This document shows, piece after piece, positions 39,583 to 50,684 of a DNA stretch of 64,000 nucleotides (within the stretch, counting starts at the first letter, position 1; each line of letters starts with the position of its first letter). The notes beneath the pieces are model-generated. The model made no database searches. It was given only the letters and a program-made list of their open reading frames with translations, and was not told where the DNA came from. This DNA comes from Deinococcus aquiradiocola (GTDB taxonomy: Bacteria > Deinococcota > Deinococci > Deinococcales > Deinococcaceae), in assembly GCF_014646915.1 (NCBI RefSeq), contig NZ_BMOE01000001.1, forward strand, positions 150,072 through 214,071. Direction: 5' to 3'. The translations under genes and the position numbers were made by a program.

Positions 39583-40421
39583 GGGGTGGTCTGCGGGATG
39601 TCCCGGTGGTCGATCACGCGGGCCCCCAGATCGTCGAGGTCGTGCTTGAGGCGTTCGGCCACCGCCACGCTGCGGTGCTGCCCGCCCGTGCAGCCCACCG
39701 CGACGCTGTAACTCAGCCGGCCGTTCGCGCGGGCCCGCTCGGCACTCTCGCGCACGTAGTCGCGCAGGCGCGCGTAGAAGTCCAGGCTCGCCTGATCCTG
39801 GAACACGTACCCGGCCACGTCCTCGTCCAGGCCCGTCCGGGCGCGCAGCTGGGGATCGTAGTACGGGTTGGGGAGGGTGCGCACGTCCACCATCAGGTCC
39901 ACGTCGCGCGGCGGCGCGTGCTTGAACCCGAACGTCGTGAGGCGCAGGTCGAAGCCCTGCGACAGCCCGAACAGGCCCAGCACCCGCTCGCTCAGCTGCG
40001 CGTTGCTGAGCGTGGTCGTGTCGATCACGGTGTCCGCGATGGCCCGCAGGGGCGCGAGCAGGTCCGCCTCGCGCTTGAAGTCCAGCAGCAGGCTCGGGTC
40101 GCCCAGCGGGTGGATGCGGCGGCTGAGGTTGTACCGGCGCAGCAGCACCTCGTCCGTCGCCTCCAGGAACACGACGCGCACCCCGTCCTGACGTTTCGTG
40201 AGGCGGTCGTAACTGGAGTCGAGGGCGGCCAGGAAGTCGCGCGTGCGGGCGTCCGTGCTGACGACCACCCGTTCGATGCCGCGCGCCTGCGCGAGGTCAC
40301 TCATGGCGCCCCACAGTTCGGGCGGGAGGTTGTCGGTCGCGAAGTAACCGGCGTCCTCCAGCGCCCGCAGCGCGGTGCTCTTGCCGCTGCCGGAGAGGCC
40401 GGAGACGATGATGAAGGGCAT
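39579..40421 (-). CDS. rapZ: RNase adapter / nucleotide-binding protein RapZ (YvcJ)
   Basis: A 280-residue P-loop protein. Walker [10 protein letters not shown] is at 8-16, DNLPPELW near 31, and the C-terminal domain has [24 protein letters not shown] and [14 protein letters not shown]. In Bacillus YvcJ hydrolyses GTP; in enterobacteria RapZ delivers GlmS-regulating sRNAs to RNase E. Conserved yvcJ-yvcK pairing supports the wall-metabolism setting. TACACT 6 nt before the ATG gives a leaderless mRNA. Confidence 0.95.
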   Translation of the reverse strand: MPFIIVSGLSGSGKSTALRALEDAGYFATDNLPPELWGAMSDLAQARGIERVVVSTDARTRDFLAALDSSYDRLTKRQDGVRVVFLEATDEVLLRRYNLSRRIHPLGDPSLLLDFKREADLLAPLRAIADTVIDTTTLSNAQLSERVLGLFGLSQGFDLRLTTFGFKHAPPRDVDLMVDVRTLPNPYYDPQLRARTGLDEDVAGYVFQDQASLDFYARLRDYVRESAERARANGRLSYSVAVGCTGGQHRSVAVAERLKHDLDDLGARVIDHRDIPQTTP

Positions 40422-40427
40422 GCCGGA

Positions 40428-40433
40428 AGTGTA
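40428..40433 (-). promoter_or_regulatory. -10 box of leaderless rapZ-yvcK operon
   Basis: TACACT on the minus strand, 6 nt before the rapZ ATG. Confidence 0.55.
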
Positions 40434-40519
40434 CCCCGCCCCGGCCCGGACGGTGACGGCCCCGCGCCCGGCAGGGGAGAGGCCCGGCGCGGCTCACCGT
40501 GCGGCCCGGACGCGGGAGG

Positions 40520-40525
40520 TACAAT
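40520..40525 (+). promoter_or_regulatory. -10 box of leaderless recF promoter
   Basis: TACAAT, 7 nt before the GTG at 40533; the ATG at 40524 overlaps this box and is unlikely to be the start. Confidence 0.6.
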
Positions 40526-40532
40526 GGCGGGT

Positions 40533-41606
40533 GTGCTGCTGACCGCCCTCACGACCCTGAACTACCGCAATCTGGAGGCGGCCACCCTGAACTTCCCGGC
40601 GGGCGTGACGGGCATCTGGGGCCAGAACGGCGCCGGAAAGACGAACCTGCTCGAAGCGGCGTACCTCGCCCTGACGGGCCTGACGGACGCGCCGCGCCTC
40701 GAGGTGCTCGTGCGCGCCGGGGAGCGCGAAGGGTACGTCCGCGCGGACCTGTACCAGGGCGGCAGCCTCAGCGTGCTGGAGACGGGCGTCGGCCGGGGGC
40801 GGCGTACCACCCGTGTGGACGGCGTGCGCGTGCGCGGTCAGGAACTCCCGCGCGGCAGCGCCGTCTGGATCCGCCCGGAGGACAGCGAACTCGTGTACGG
40901 CGGTCCCGCCCTGCGCCGCGCGTTCCTTGACGCGCTCCTGTCGCGCCTCAGCCCCCGGCACGCCCAGGTGCTCGCCCGCTACGAGCGCAGCGTCGCGCAG
41001 CGCAACGCGGGCCTCAAGGCCGGTGAGGACTGGGCGATGGGCGTCTGGGACGAGAGCCTCGTCACGCTCGGCACCGAGATCATGCTGCTGCGCCGCCGCG
41101 CCGTGTCGCGCCTCGCGGAACTCGCCGCCGAGAACCACGCCGCGCTCGGCAGCGGCAAACCCCTGCGCCTCGAACTGCTCGAAACGACCACTCCCGACAC
41201 CTTCCGCGCCGACCTCGGCCGCCGCCGCCCCGAGGAACTCCGCCGGGGCGCCACCGTGCTCGGCCCGCACCGCGACGACCTGCGCCTGCACCTCGGGGAC
41301 TTCCCGGCCAGCGACTACGCCAGCCGCGGCGAGGCGCGCACCATCGCCCTCGCGCTGCGCAAGGCGGAACTCGACCTGCTGCAGGAACGTTACGCGGAAC
41401 CGCCCATCCTGCTCATCGACGACTTCTCCGCCGAACTCGACCCGCAGCGCCGCCAGTTCCTGCTGGACCTCGCCGCGTCCGTCCCGCAGGCCATCGTGAC
41501 CGGCACCGAGGCCTTCCCCGGCGCGGTCCTCGAACTGCGCGCGCACGGCGGCACCTTCCGGCCCGCCCGTCACCCCGAACCGCAACCCACGCAGGTGCAC
41601 GCGTGA
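40533..41606 (+). CDS. recF: DNA replication and repair protein RecF
   Basis: A 357-residue SMC-like ATPase of the RecFOR recombination-mediator path, the main route for loading RecA in Deinococcus, which has no RecBCD. Walker A WGQNGAGKTNLLEA is near 28-41; the ABC signature region SRGEARTIALALR is near 268, and Walker B PPILLIDDFSAELD near 290. The GTG at 40533 is leaderless; an ATG three codons earlier lies inside the -10 box. Its stop overlaps the dciA-like GTG (GTGA), coupling the two. Confidence 0.95.
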   Translation: MLLTALTTLNYRNLEAATLNFPAGVTGIWGQNGAGKTNLLEAAYLALTGLTDAPRLEVLVRAGEREGYVRADLYQGGSLSVLETGVGRGRRTTRVDGVRVRGQELPRGSAVWIRPEDSELVYGGPALRRAFLDALLSRLSPRHAQVLARYERSVAQRNAGLKAGEDWAMGVWDESLVTLGTEIMLLRRRAVSRLAELAAENHAALGSGKPLRLELLETTTPDTFRADLGRRRPEELRRGATVLGPHRDDLRLHLGDFPASDYASRGEARTIALALRKAELDLLQERYAEPPILLIDDFSAELDPQRRQFLLDLAASVPQAIVTGTEAFPGAVLELRAHGGTFRPARHPEPQPTQVHA

Positions 41607-42463
41607 GCCGCCGCACCGGCACCACGCACAGCATGCGCGGCCTGCTCGGCGAGACGCTCGCCCGGCGCGGCCTGAAGGTCGGCGTGAACCGCGCCCGCAG
41701 CGTCCTGCTGTGGCCGCAGGTGGTCGGCCCGGAACTCGCGCGCCTCACCCGCGCCCGCAACCAGCACGGCACCACCCTGTTCGTCGAGGCGCGCGACAGC
41801 GCCCAGGCGCACCACCTCAGCATGCAGCGCCACCACGTCCTCGCGCGGCTGCAGCAGGCGCTCGGTGACGAGAGCGTCACCGAACTGCGCTTCGTGGTCG
41901 GCACGCCCAGGCCCGAGGAGACGGTCGTCGTGCAGGACGTCCTCCCGCCCCCCGACCGGGAACGCGCGCAGCAGCTCGTGCAGGACGTGCCTGACACCCT
42001 GCGGGACGCCGCCACCCGCGCCGCCGAGGCCATCACCCGCGCCCGCCGGTGGCGCGAACAGCAGGGCTACAGCCCCTGCCCCGTCTGCGGCGAAGCCACC
42101 GCCGAGCAGCCCTGCCGCGCCTGCAGCCTCACCCTGAAGGACCCCGCCGTGCGCCGCGCCGCCCCGCAACTCGCGCGCGACCCGCGCCTGCTGGACACCC
42201 TCCCCGTCCTGCTCGGCGAGAGCGGCACGCAGGCCGCCCGGCACCTCGCGCTCGAAGTGCTGAGCGAACAGATGGACCTGCTCGCCCTGGAGTGCGTCCG
42301 GTCCGGCGGCGAGGTGTACTACCGCGAGTACCTCGGCGAGCAGGCGCGCCTGTACGTGTCGCTCACGCTGCGCCGCACGAACGCGCCCCTCACGCGCGCC
42401 CACCTGCGCCTCCTGCCCGAACGCGTCCAGACGGTCCTCGCGGGCAGCGTCGAACAGGACTGA
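41603..42463 (+). CDS. DciA/DUF721-like protein with RecR-like C4 zinc finger
   Basis: A 286-residue protein. The N-terminal DUF721/DciA domain (about 10-105, RGLLGETLARRGL and WPQVVGPELARLTR) is related to the DnaB-loading factor DciA. Near 155-170 it has CPVCGEATAEQPCRAC, i.e. C-x2-C-x8-C-x2-C with a Thr at the fourth spacer position, the spacing of RecR's zinc finger. A further 110-residue helical C-terminal part (TLPVLLGES, EQMDLLALE, EYLGEQARLY) is unassigned. It overlaps recF, so the two are co-translated. Helicase-loading or recombination-mediator roles are inferred only. Confidence 0.85.
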   Translation: MSRRTGTTHSMRGLLGETLARRGLKVGVNRARSVLLWPQVVGPELARLTRARNQHGTTLFVEARDSAQAHHLSMQRHHVLARLQQALGDESVTELRFVVGTPRPEETVVVQDVLPPPDRERAQQLVQDVPDTLRDAATRAAEAITRARRWREQQGYSPCPVCGEATAEQPCRACSLTLKDPAVRRAAPQLARDPRLLDTLPVLLGESGTQAARHLALEVLSEQMDLLALECVRSGGEVYYREYLGEQARLYVSLTLRRTNAPLTRAHLRLLPERVQTVLAGSVEQD

Positions 42464-42590
42464 TCCCACGCCCGGCTGAACTCCTGGCGTTCAGCCGAGC
42501 GAAGAGGGCACCAACAAGTACGGTTCCCAGGAGATGATTTGGATGCCGGCGTCGTTCCCGGCGTCCCTGGAATCGGATCAACACCGTATG
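42461..42590 (+). repeat. Stop-codon-associated dispersed repeat, copy B
   Basis: Begins at the dciA-like TGA stop; GCTGAACTCCTGGCGTTCAGC hairpin (42475-42495), then GGGCACCAACAAGTACGGTT and GTTCCCGGCGTCCCTGGAAT to CCGTATG at 42590. Shares these blocks with copy A (6128-6296). The rest of 42591-42701 shows nothing else. Confidence 0.75.
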
Positions 42591-42688
42591 AAGCGCGGGA
42601 ACCTGCCAGGCGACCGGGCAAGATGTGAGCCGCCCTGAGCGGACCTTCATGCAAGCCGCCAGTCAGAGTCGTCCTCACGCTCAGCCCT

Positions 42689-42694
42689 TACAGT
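42689..42694 (+). promoter_or_regulatory. -10 box of leaderless moaB promoter
   Basis: TACAGT, 7 nt before the ATG at 42702. Confidence 0.55.
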
Positions 42695-42701
42695 GGCAGC
42701 C

Positions 42702-43307
42702 ATGAGCCGCGAAGACCACATCCAGGCCGCCCCCGACCGCGTTCAGGTGGGCGTCCTTACCATCTCCGACACCCGGACCGAGGAGACCGACACGAGCGGC
42801 CAGTACCTGCTCGCGGAACTCCGCAGCGGCGGGCACGACGTCGTGGATTACCGCATCGTCCGCGACGACGCCCTCGAAATTCGCGGCGCGCTCAACGCCC
42901 TGATGCGGCAGGCGCAGGTCGTCATCACGAGCGGCGGGACCGGCATCACGGGCCGTGACGTCACCATTCCCGTCGTCGAGAGCCTCATCACCAAACCCAT
43001 GCCGGGCTTCGGAGAACTGTTCCGGATGCTCAGCTTTCAGCAGGTGAAGGGCGCCGCGATGCTGTCCCGCGCCGTCGGCGGGCTTGCCAGCCAGACGCTG
43101 CTGTTCGCGCTGCCCGGCAGCCGGAACGCCGTGCAGACCGCCTGGGAGGGCCTGCTGCGCGACGAACTCACGCACCTCGTGTTCGAACTGACGCGCCACG
43201 TCCAGCCGACCACCCTGCCCAGCGCGCCCGCCGCCGTGCAGGACGCCGTCAGGGACGGCCCGGACGGTCCGGAAGGCGACCTGCAGGTCACCCCGCCCCG
43301 CCTCTGA
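42702..43307 (+). CDS. moaB: Molybdenum cofactor protein MoaB/MogA-like
   Basis: A 201-residue molybdopterin-binding protein. [16 protein letters not shown] near 19-34, the [13 protein letters not shown] loop near 77-89, and [11 protein letters not shown] plus [13 protein letters not shown] mark the MoaB/MogA fold. MogA makes adenylated molybdopterin before molybdate insertion; MoaB may do the same. A roughly 35-residue C-terminal tail extends past the domain. Leaderless start. No other moa/moe genes adjoin. Confidence 0.92.
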   Translation: MSREDHIQAAPDRVQVGVLTISDTRTEETDTSGQYLLAELRSGGHDVVDYRIVRDDALEIRGALNALMRQAQVVITSGGTGITGRDVTIPVVESLITKPMPGFGELFRMLSFQQVKGAAMLSRAVGGLASQTLLFALPGSRNAVQTAWEGLLRDELTHLVFELTRHVQPTTLPSAPAAVQDAVRDGPDGPEGDLQVTPPRL

Positions 43308-43330
43308 CCCGCGCCCTCCCAGGAGACCCC

Positions 43331-43537
43331 GTGACCGGACCGGACCACCCCGCCGAACGGGACGAGACCCAGCCCGCACTGGACGTGACCACCCGGGCAC
43401 GTCTCCGGGCGGAGGAGACCGAACGGCTCCGCCTCCGCACGGAACTGGAGGACGAACGCCGCCGCAAGCAGATCAGCCGCGAGAACCGGGGCTGCCTCGG
43501 GGCGATCAACCTGGTGCTGAAGATCCTCGGCTGGTGA
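43331..43537 (+). CDS. Small hypothetical protein with charged helix and hydrophobic tail
   Basis: A 68-residue protein: an acidic N-terminus, a highly charged helix (ARLRAEETERLRLRTELEDE then RRRKQISREN) likely to form a coiled coil, and a hydrophobic end GCLGAINLVLKILGW. GTG start with CCCAGGAGACCCC giving a good AGGAG 5 nt before it. It sits 24 bp after moaB and 140 bp before mutS2. No family recognised; the tail could touch the membrane. Confidence 0.65.
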   Translation: MTGPDHPAERDETQPALDVTTRARLRAEETERLRLRTELEDERRRKQISRENRGCLGAINLVLKILGW

Positions 43538-43665
43538 ACCGCACCCCGCCCCTGCCCGCGAACCCCCGTCACGCGAACCGCTCCCGTGCCCGCAGGACGG
43601 GGCGGGCCGTGCACGTGAAGGACACGTAAGCCATTTCGCCCACGATCCCTGTGGGTCCCCCTTCC

Positions 43666-43671
43666 TATACT
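43666..43671 (+). promoter_or_regulatory. -10 box of leaderless mutS2 promoter
   Basis: TATACT, 7 nt before the GTG at 43679, which fixes the start. Confidence 0.6.
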
Positions 43672-43678
43672 GTTGGGC

Positions 43679-45991
43679 GTGCCGTTCGAAGAAGCCGCCC
43701 TCGCCACCCTCGATTTCCCCCGCATCCGGGCTGCCCTCGCCACGCGCGCCGCGACCGGCATGGGCGTGGAGCGCGCCCAGGGCCTGTGTCCCAGTGACAG
43801 CCCCGCGCAGATCGCCCGGGAACTCGACGAACTCGAGGACGCGCTGTTCGGCGTGTCCCTGTCGCTCGGCGGCGTGCAGGACGTCCGGCCGCTCGTGGAG
43901 CGCGCCCGTGACGGCCGCGTCCTGACCGGCCAGGAACTGCTGGAGGTCGGGTACACCCTCGACGCGGCCATGACGGTGCGCCGATCCGTCGCCACCAACT
44001 CGCGCGGCCCGCTGCTGGACGTCGTCACGCACCACGCCGGGACGGGCCTGTCGGACCACACGCTCGTCGTGCGGCGCGTGCTGGAGAGCATCGACCGTGG
44101 CGGCGAGGTCCGCGACGACGCCACGCCCAAACTCCGCGAACTGCGCCGCCGTCTCGCGCCGCTGCGCGACCGCATCCGCGAACGCCTCACCAACACCCTC
44201 GAACAGTGGGCGGACGTGCTGCAGGAGAACATCGTCACGCTGCGCCGCGACCGCTACGTGCTGCCCGTCCAGGCGAGCCGCGTCTCGCAGGTGCAGGGCA
44301 TCATCGTGGACTCCAGCGCTTCGGGGCAGACGTACTTCGTGGAGCCCGCCTCCATCACGCCCCTCAACAACGAACTCGCGCGCCTCCTGCTCGACGAGGA
44401 GGCCGAGGTGCGCCGCATCCTCACCGAACTGTCCGGCCTGATCGCCGGGGACGCCGGGATCGACGCGACCATCCTCACGCTCGCCGAACTCGACCTGATC
44501 GCCGCGAAAGCCAGACTCGCCCGCGACTGGCGCCTGAACCGCCCGCAGACCGGACCGGACGGCGAGTACCGCCTGCACGAAGCCCGCCACCCGCTCATCG
44601 ACAACGCCGTCGCGAACGACCTGACGCTCGGCGACACGCGCCTGCTGCTCATCACCGGCCCGAACATGGGCGGCAAGACCGCCACCCTCAAGACCCTCGG
44701 TCTCGCCGTCCTGATGCACCAGTGCGGCCTGTACGTCGCCGCGGCGAGCGCCGTGCTGCCCGTCGTGGAAGACGTCCTCGTGGACATCGGGGACGAGCAG
44801 AGCATCGAGGCGAGCCTGTCCACCTTCGCGTCGCACCTCAAGCATCAGCGCGAGGTGCTCGACATGGCGGGCCGCCGCACCCTGGTCCTCATCGACGAGC
44901 TCGGCAGCGGCACCGACCCGCAGGAAGGCGCCGCGCTCAGTCAGGCGATCATCGAACGCCTCCTGGGTCAGGACGCGCGCGGCGTGATCACGTCGCACCT
45001 CGCGCCGCTCAAGCTGTTCGCGCTGGAAACGCCGGGCCTGAAGAACGCCAGCATGGGCTTCGACCTCGCGCAGCTCGCGCCCACCTACCGCCTGCAGGTC
45101 GGCCAGCCGGGCCGCAGCTACGCGCTCGCCATCGCGCGCCGCATGGGCCTCCCCGAAAGCGTCATGACGCGCGCCGAAACCATCCTCGGACCGGAAGGCG
45201 GACTGCTCGAAGCGCTGCTCGAGAACCTCGAACAGGAGCGCGAGACGCTCCGCGCCGACCTGGACCGCGCCGCCGCCGCGCGCCGCACCGCCGAGGCCGA
45301 ACTGGGCCGCGTGCAGCAGGAACGCGCCACCATCCAGGAACGCCGCGACGAACTCATCGCGGAGGCCGCGCAGAAGGCCGAGGCGCTCTACACCAACGCC
45401 GTCGAACAGGTCCGCAGCCTCCGCTCCCGCGCCCGCGAGGACACCGCCCGCCCCCGCGTCCTCGAGGAACTGCGCCAGCTGCGCCGCACCGCGCAGGCCG
45501 AACGACCGCAGACGCAGCCGGAAACGCCGCGCGGCGACCCCCTGCGCGCGGGCAGCACCGTCGACGTGCCCGCCTACGGCGCGAGCGGCCAGGTGCTCGA
45601 CGTGCGCGGCGACGAACTCGTCGTGCAGCTCGGCGTCATGAAGGTCAACGTGCGCCGCCGCGACGTGCGCCTGCGCGCCGAGGAACCCCCGAAGGTCCAG
45701 GCGAAGAAACGCGCCGCGTTCGTCGGCACGACCGCCACCACCTTCCAGAACGAACTGCAGCTGCGCGGCCACCACGTCGAGGAGGCCGTCGAGGAACTCC
45801 GGCAGGCGGTCGGTGAGGCGCACGCCCTCAAGGAATCCCCGCTGCGCGTCGTGCACGGCAAGGGGCAGGGCGTTCTGCGCCGCCTGCTGCGCGACTACCT
45901 CAAGACCGACAAGCGCGTCGAGAGCTTCAGCGACGCCGAACCGAACCAGGGCGGGCACGGCGTCACCGTCGTCCACATCCGCCGCTCCTGA
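43679..45991 (+). CDS. mutS2: Endonuclease MutS2
   Basis: A 770-residue MutS2. Walker [10 protein letters not shown] is near 326-334, [14 protein letters not shown] (Walker B and signature) near 405-418. A long coiled-coil (about 500-610) and a C-terminal Smr nuclease domain (about 695-770, [11 protein letters not shown] and [11 protein letters not shown]) follow. It lacks the mismatch-recognition domain I of MutS and acts in suppressing recombination, oxidative damage repair or ribosome-collision rescue. GTG start is leaderless; the alternative TTG two codons upstream overlaps the leader. Confidence 0.95.
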   Translation: MPFEEAALATLDFPRIRAALATRAATGMGVERAQGLCPSDSPAQIARELDELEDALFGVSLSLGGVQDVRPLVERARDGRVLTGQELLEVGYTLDAAMTVRRSVATNSRGPLLDVVTHHAGTGLSDHTLVVRRVLESIDRGGEVRDDATPKLRELRRRLAPLRDRIRERLTNTLEQWADVLQENIVTLRRDRYVLPVQASRVSQVQGIIVDSSASGQTYFVEPASITPLNNELARLLLDEEAEVRRILTELSGLIAGDAGIDATILTLAELDLIAAKARLARDWRLNRPQTGPDGEYRLHEARHPLIDNAVANDLTLGDTRLLLITGPNMGGKTATLKTLGLAVLMHQCGLYVAAASAVLPVVEDVLVDIGDEQSIEASLSTFASHLKHQREVLDMAGRRTLVLIDELGSGTDPQEGAALSQAIIERLLGQDARGVITSHLAPLKLFALETPGLKNASMGFDLAQLAPTYRLQVGQPGRSYALAIARRMGLPESVMTRAETILGPEGGLLEALLENLEQERETLRADLDRAAAARRTAEAELGRVQQERATIQERRDELIAEAAQKAEALYTNAVEQVRSLRSRAREDTARPRVLEELRQLRRTAQAERPQTQPETPRGDPLRAGSTVDVPAYGASGQVLDVRGDELVVQLGVMKVNVRRRDVRLRAEEPPKVQAKKRAAFVGTTATTFQNELQLRGHHVEEAVEELRQAVGEAHALKESPLRVVHGKGQGVLRRLLRDYLKTDKRVESFSDAEPNQGGHGVTVVHIRRS

Positions 45992-46073
45992 CGCGCCCCG
46001 GCCGGGCAGGCTCATGAGACGTCTGTCCCTCCCCCTCACCCCCGGTCCGTTCCTTCTGGCATAGTGGGGCGAC

Positions 46074-47294
46074 ATGGTGACGAGACTCCGTATCCTTTCC
46101 GCCGCACTGAGCCTGGTCCTGGGAACCGCCGGAGGGCTCGCCTCCGCGCAGACGCAGCCTCCCCAGCCGCCACCCTCGACCAGCCCCAACGACCCCAACG
46201 TCAGCTTCACGGCCCAGCTGCTGAACCTGTTCAGCGCCGAGTACCTCGGCCGCTTCGGTGGTGTGGAGGGCTTCGCGGACTCCTCCAACGGGTACGGCGT
46301 GCGGTACTTCCCGCTGCCTTTCAAGGCCGACACGCGCCTCACGTACGTCAGCCACCCCAAGTATCAGGAGTACGCGCTCAGCGTGCGCTACGACGACACC
46401 ACCTTCGCCGCAGGCCGGTACTACAACGACACGGCGGGCGCCACGGAAGGCGTCGGCCACCTCGAGATCAACCACAACCCCTACACGGGCCTGCAGTACC
46501 AGGCGCTGCTGCAGGACCATAACCGAGTCAGCCAGCTGTCTGCCGGATGGGCCGCCGCGCAGGGTCCCTTCCGGGTCTACGCCGAGGCGGGCTACGCCTG
46601 GCAGGGCACCGGGAACTACGACAACGTCAAGGGTCCGGACGGGTATCAGGAGTCGCCGTTCGTCCACACCGAAGTGAGCGGCGGAAAGAGCGTCACGGAC
46701 GGCCCCGCCACGTACGGCGTGTACGGCACGGCGCGCGGGTACTTCTTCCCGAAGTCGGTGCAGCTCAGCACGGACCTGAGTGCCAGCGTCACCGTGCGCC
46801 CCACCGACTACAGCAGCGTGACGGTCAGCGAGTTCGAACGCTTCGCGGTCGGGGACAGCCAGATCGGGGCGTACAACTTCGGCCGCTACAGCCGCAGCAA
46901 CGTGGACGTGGTCGCCACGCCCAGACTCAATGCCGGGGCGCTGTCGCTTCGCTCGGCGGAGTACCACTTCCGGTACTCGTTCCTGGGCAGCGAGACGACG
47001 CTCAACAACGTGGCGTTCACGGCCCGCGCGGATGTCGCGCCCGCGTTCGTGCTGGACCTGACGCCGCACTACGACAACGAGCGCAGCGTGAACGGCCTGA
47101 CCGTGACGAGCGAGGGTGGCGTGCGCGCCGACCTGTTCTACCGCAACGACGCGCTGCCGGTCCTGATCGGGCCGCGCATCGACTACGTTTTCGGCAACAC
47201 CACCACCGCTTCCACAGCGGCCGATGGCACCACCGCGTACACGGTGACGCCCACCAACCGCTGGATCATCAGCGTCAAGATCGGCGCGAAGTAA
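46074..47294 (+). CDS. Exported beta-rich outer-surface protein
   Basis: A 406-residue secreted protein with a signal peptide ending near GGLASAQ (residue 26), a Pro/Ser-rich spacer, then a long stretch of alternating Tyr/Thr/Ser strands ([56 protein letters not shown]) as in beta-barrels or outer-layer proteins. No named family recognised; the last residues lack a typical C-terminal Phe/Tyr barrel signal. Upstream CATAGT 9 nt before the ATG resembles a -10. Likely envelope structural role. Confidence 0.75.
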   Translation: MVTRLRILSAALSLVLGTAGGLASAQTQPPQPPPSTSPNDPNVSFTAQLLNLFSAEYLGRFGGVEGFADSSNGYGVRYFPLPFKADTRLTYVSHPKYQEYALSVRYDDTTFAAGRYYNDTAGATEGVGHLEINHNPYTGLQYQALLQDHNRVSQLSAGWAAAQGPFRVYAEAGYAWQGTGNYDNVKGPDGYQESPFVHTEVSGGKSVTDGPATYGVYGTARGYFFPKSVQLSTDLSASVTVRPTDYSSVTVSEFERFAVGDSQIGAYNFGRYSRSNVDVVATPRLNAGALSLRSAEYHFRYSFLGSETTLNNVAFTARADVAPAFVLDLTPHYDNERSVNGLTVTSEGGVRADLFYRNDALPVLIGPRIDYVFGNTTTASTAADGTTAYTVTPTNRWIISVKIGAK

Positions 47295-47308
47295 GCTTCG
47301 GCCCTGGC

Positions 47309-48625
47309 GTGTTCCGTCGTTCGCCCGTCCCGCCCCGTCTGCGCCCCCTCGTCCTGAACGGGCGGTGGCCGGACGGGGCGGTGCTCGTGGGCGGCGCGGT
47401 GCGCGACGTGCTGCGCGGCGTGACGCCGAAAGACTGGGACTGGGCGGCCCCCGACCCGCACGCGGCGGCGGAACGGCTGGCTGGCCTGCTCGGCGGGGCA
47501 GTGTTCGCGCTCGATCCCGTGCGCGGGTACTACCGCGTGGTGGCGGGCGCACAGCAGCATGACGTCGTGCCGCGCCCCGACCTGCTGGAGGACGACCTGT
47601 GGCGGCGGGACTTCACGGTGAACGCGCTGGCCCTGCACGCGGACGGGCGCGTGACGGACCCCACCGGCGGTCGGCGCGACCTGCGTGCAGGGCGCCTGCG
47701 GATGGTGCGGGAAGAGAACCTGCGCGGCGATCCGCTCAGGCTCCTGCGGGCCGCGCGGCTGAGCGTCACGCTGGGCTTCTCGCTGGAACCCGCCACGCGG
47801 GCCGCCGTGCAGCGGCTGGCGGGGGAGGGGCTGCCACTGCCCGCCCCGGAACGCGCGCGTGACGAACTGAACGCCCTGCTGCGGCACGAGGACGCCGCGC
47901 GCGGTGTGCTGCTGCTCAGGGACCTCGGGCTGCTGCGCGTGTACCTGCCGGAACTGCTGGAGGGGGAAGGCATGCGGCACGGGGACTTCCATCACCTGGA
48001 CGTGCTGGGGCACGCGGCCGAGGCCCTGCACCAGCTGCTGGGCCGCTTCCCGGACGCGCCGCTCACGCTGCGCTGGGCGGCCCTGCTGCACGACGTGGGA
48101 AAGCCGCGCACGCGGGGCGTGGACGGGGACGCGCTGCACTTTCACGGGCACGAGCGGGTCGGGGCGGACCTCGCGCGCGAGATGCTGACGCGCCTGCGCT
48201 TCCCGGCGGGCGAGGTGGAGCGCGTGACGGCGCTCGTGGCGGCGCACATGCTGCCGCTCCCGCAGTCGGAACGGGAGGCGCGGCGCTTCGTGCACCGCCG
48301 CCGGGACCTGCTGCCGGACCTGCTCGCCCTGATGCTGGCGGACCGCGAGGCGGCACGCGGGCCGCGCAGCAGCGAGCACTCGCGTTTCTCGTACCGGCAG
48401 GGCATGGACCGCGTCCTGGCGGCCCTGGAGGACCAGCCCGGCGTGCCCGCCCCGCTGCTGGACGGGCGGCAGGTGATGGCCCTGCTGGACCTCCCGCCCG
48501 GCCCGCAGCTCGGGGAGGCGCTGCGCGCCCTCGCCGAAGCGCGCGCACTGGGCGACGTGACGGACGAGGCCGGGGCGCGCACGTGGCTGCTCGCCTGGGC
48601 GAACGGGAAGGTCCAGGCGACCTGA
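47309..48625 (+). CDS. tRNA nucleotidyltransferase (CC-adding type) with HD domain
   Basis: A 438-residue class II nucleotidyltransferase. The head shows [10 protein letters not shown] then DWDWAAP (catalytic Asp pair), [12 protein letters not shown], and [22 protein letters not shown]. The HD domain begins at [13 protein letters not shown]. Deinococcus splits CCA addition into separate CC-adding and A-adding enzymes; the HD-bearing one adds CC. The specificity is inferred from that, not proved here. GTG start at 47309, 14 bp after the upstream gene, so the two may share a transcript. Confidence 0.88.
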   Translation: MFRRSPVPPRLRPLVLNGRWPDGAVLVGGAVRDVLRGVTPKDWDWAAPDPHAAAERLAGLLGGAVFALDPVRGYYRVVAGAQQHDVVPRPDLLEDDLWRRDFTVNALALHADGRVTDPTGGRRDLRAGRLRMVREENLRGDPLRLLRAARLSVTLGFSLEPATRAAVQRLAGEGLPLPAPERARDELNALLRHEDAARGVLLLRDLGLLRVYLPELLEGEGMRHGDFHHLDVLGHAAEALHQLLGRFPDAPLTLRWAALLHDVGKPRTRGVDGDALHFHGHERVGADLAREMLTRLRFPAGEVERVTALVAAHMLPLPQSEREARRFVHRRRDLLPDLLALMLADREAARGPRSSEHSRFSYRQGMDRVLAALEDQPGVPAPLLDGRQVMALLDLPPGPQLGEALRALAEARALGDVTDEAGARTWLLAWANGKVQAT

Positions 48626-48658
48626 ATTCCCCGTGCCGCCCGTGCCCAGGTTATCCGG

Positions 48659-48664
48659 TACACT
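48659..48664 (+). promoter_or_regulatory. -10 box of leaderless glycosidase promoter
   Basis: TACACT, 7 nt before the GTG at 48672. Confidence 0.6.
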
Positions 48665-48671
48665 GCGCAGG

Positions 48672-50108
<1,437 letters not shown>

Positions 50109-50123
50109 GGCGCGACAGAAAAG

Positions 50124-50151
50124 GGGGGAAGGCTGGCGCTGGCCTTCCCCC
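50124..50151. terminator. Hairpin terminator between convergent genes
   Basis: 10-bp perfect inverted repeat (50124-50133 with 50142-50151) followed by a T-containing stretch. Confidence 0.8.
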
Positions 50152-50186
50152 TGTACTGTTGTCTCGGCCATGGTCCAGCCGTGCCG

Positions 50187-50684
50187 TCAGTGGTCTTCCT
50201 TGCGCAGCGCGGGGATGCGCAGGCCGCCCTTGCCGTCCCAGCCCTTGAAGGCGTAGAAGCGGCCCGGCTGGCCCGTCCGGAGGTAGTCGCTGAGCGGTTC
50301 GCGCATGGGCGGCGTCTCCAGTTTCAGCACCGCTTCCTCTGGCGTGAAGAAGCTGGCGGACACGATGAAGCCGTCCGGGTCGGCCGGGTTGAGCAGGCCC
50401 TCCCACGTCGCCTCGAACACGATGGCGATGGCGCGCTCGCCGCGCCGTTCGTCCTCGATGTGCACCATGTACGCGAGGTGCTTGATGCCCGTGAGCTTCA
50501 GGCCCGTCTCCTCGACGATCTCGCGGTACAGGCCCTCCGGGGCGACCTCGCCGGACTCCACCACGCCGCCCGGCAGCGTGAAGCGCACGCGGCCCAGGCC
50601 CTGCCAGTCGTTCCCGACCAGCAGCACCCGTCCCTGCCGGTCGCGGAGGATGGCGGCCGTGACGAGCAGATCACGCCGTGGCAT
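50187..50684 (-). CDS. NUDIX hydrolase
   Basis: A 165-residue NUDIX pyrophosphohydrolase. The Nudix box begins [20 protein letters not shown] (GX5EX7REUXEE) near 39-61 with all catalytic Glu intact. Nudix proteins are numerous in Deinococcus and act on damaged or signalling nucleotides; the substrate here is unknown. It overlaps the prfA stop by 14 bp, so it is co-translated with release factor 1. Confidence 0.92.
   Translation of the reverse strand: MPRRDLLVTAAILRDRQGRVLLVGNDWQGLGRVRFTLPGGVVESGEVAPEGLYREIVEETGLKLTGIKHLAYMVHIEDERRGERAIAIVFEATWEGLLNPADPDGFIVSASFFTPEEAVLKLETPPMREPLSDYLRTGQPGRFYAFKGWDGKGGLRIPALRKEDH

Noticed and set aside
43037..46360. 1107-residue minus-strand frame across mutS2
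   Set aside because: Shadow of mutS2 and neighbours; no motif and strongly biased composition.
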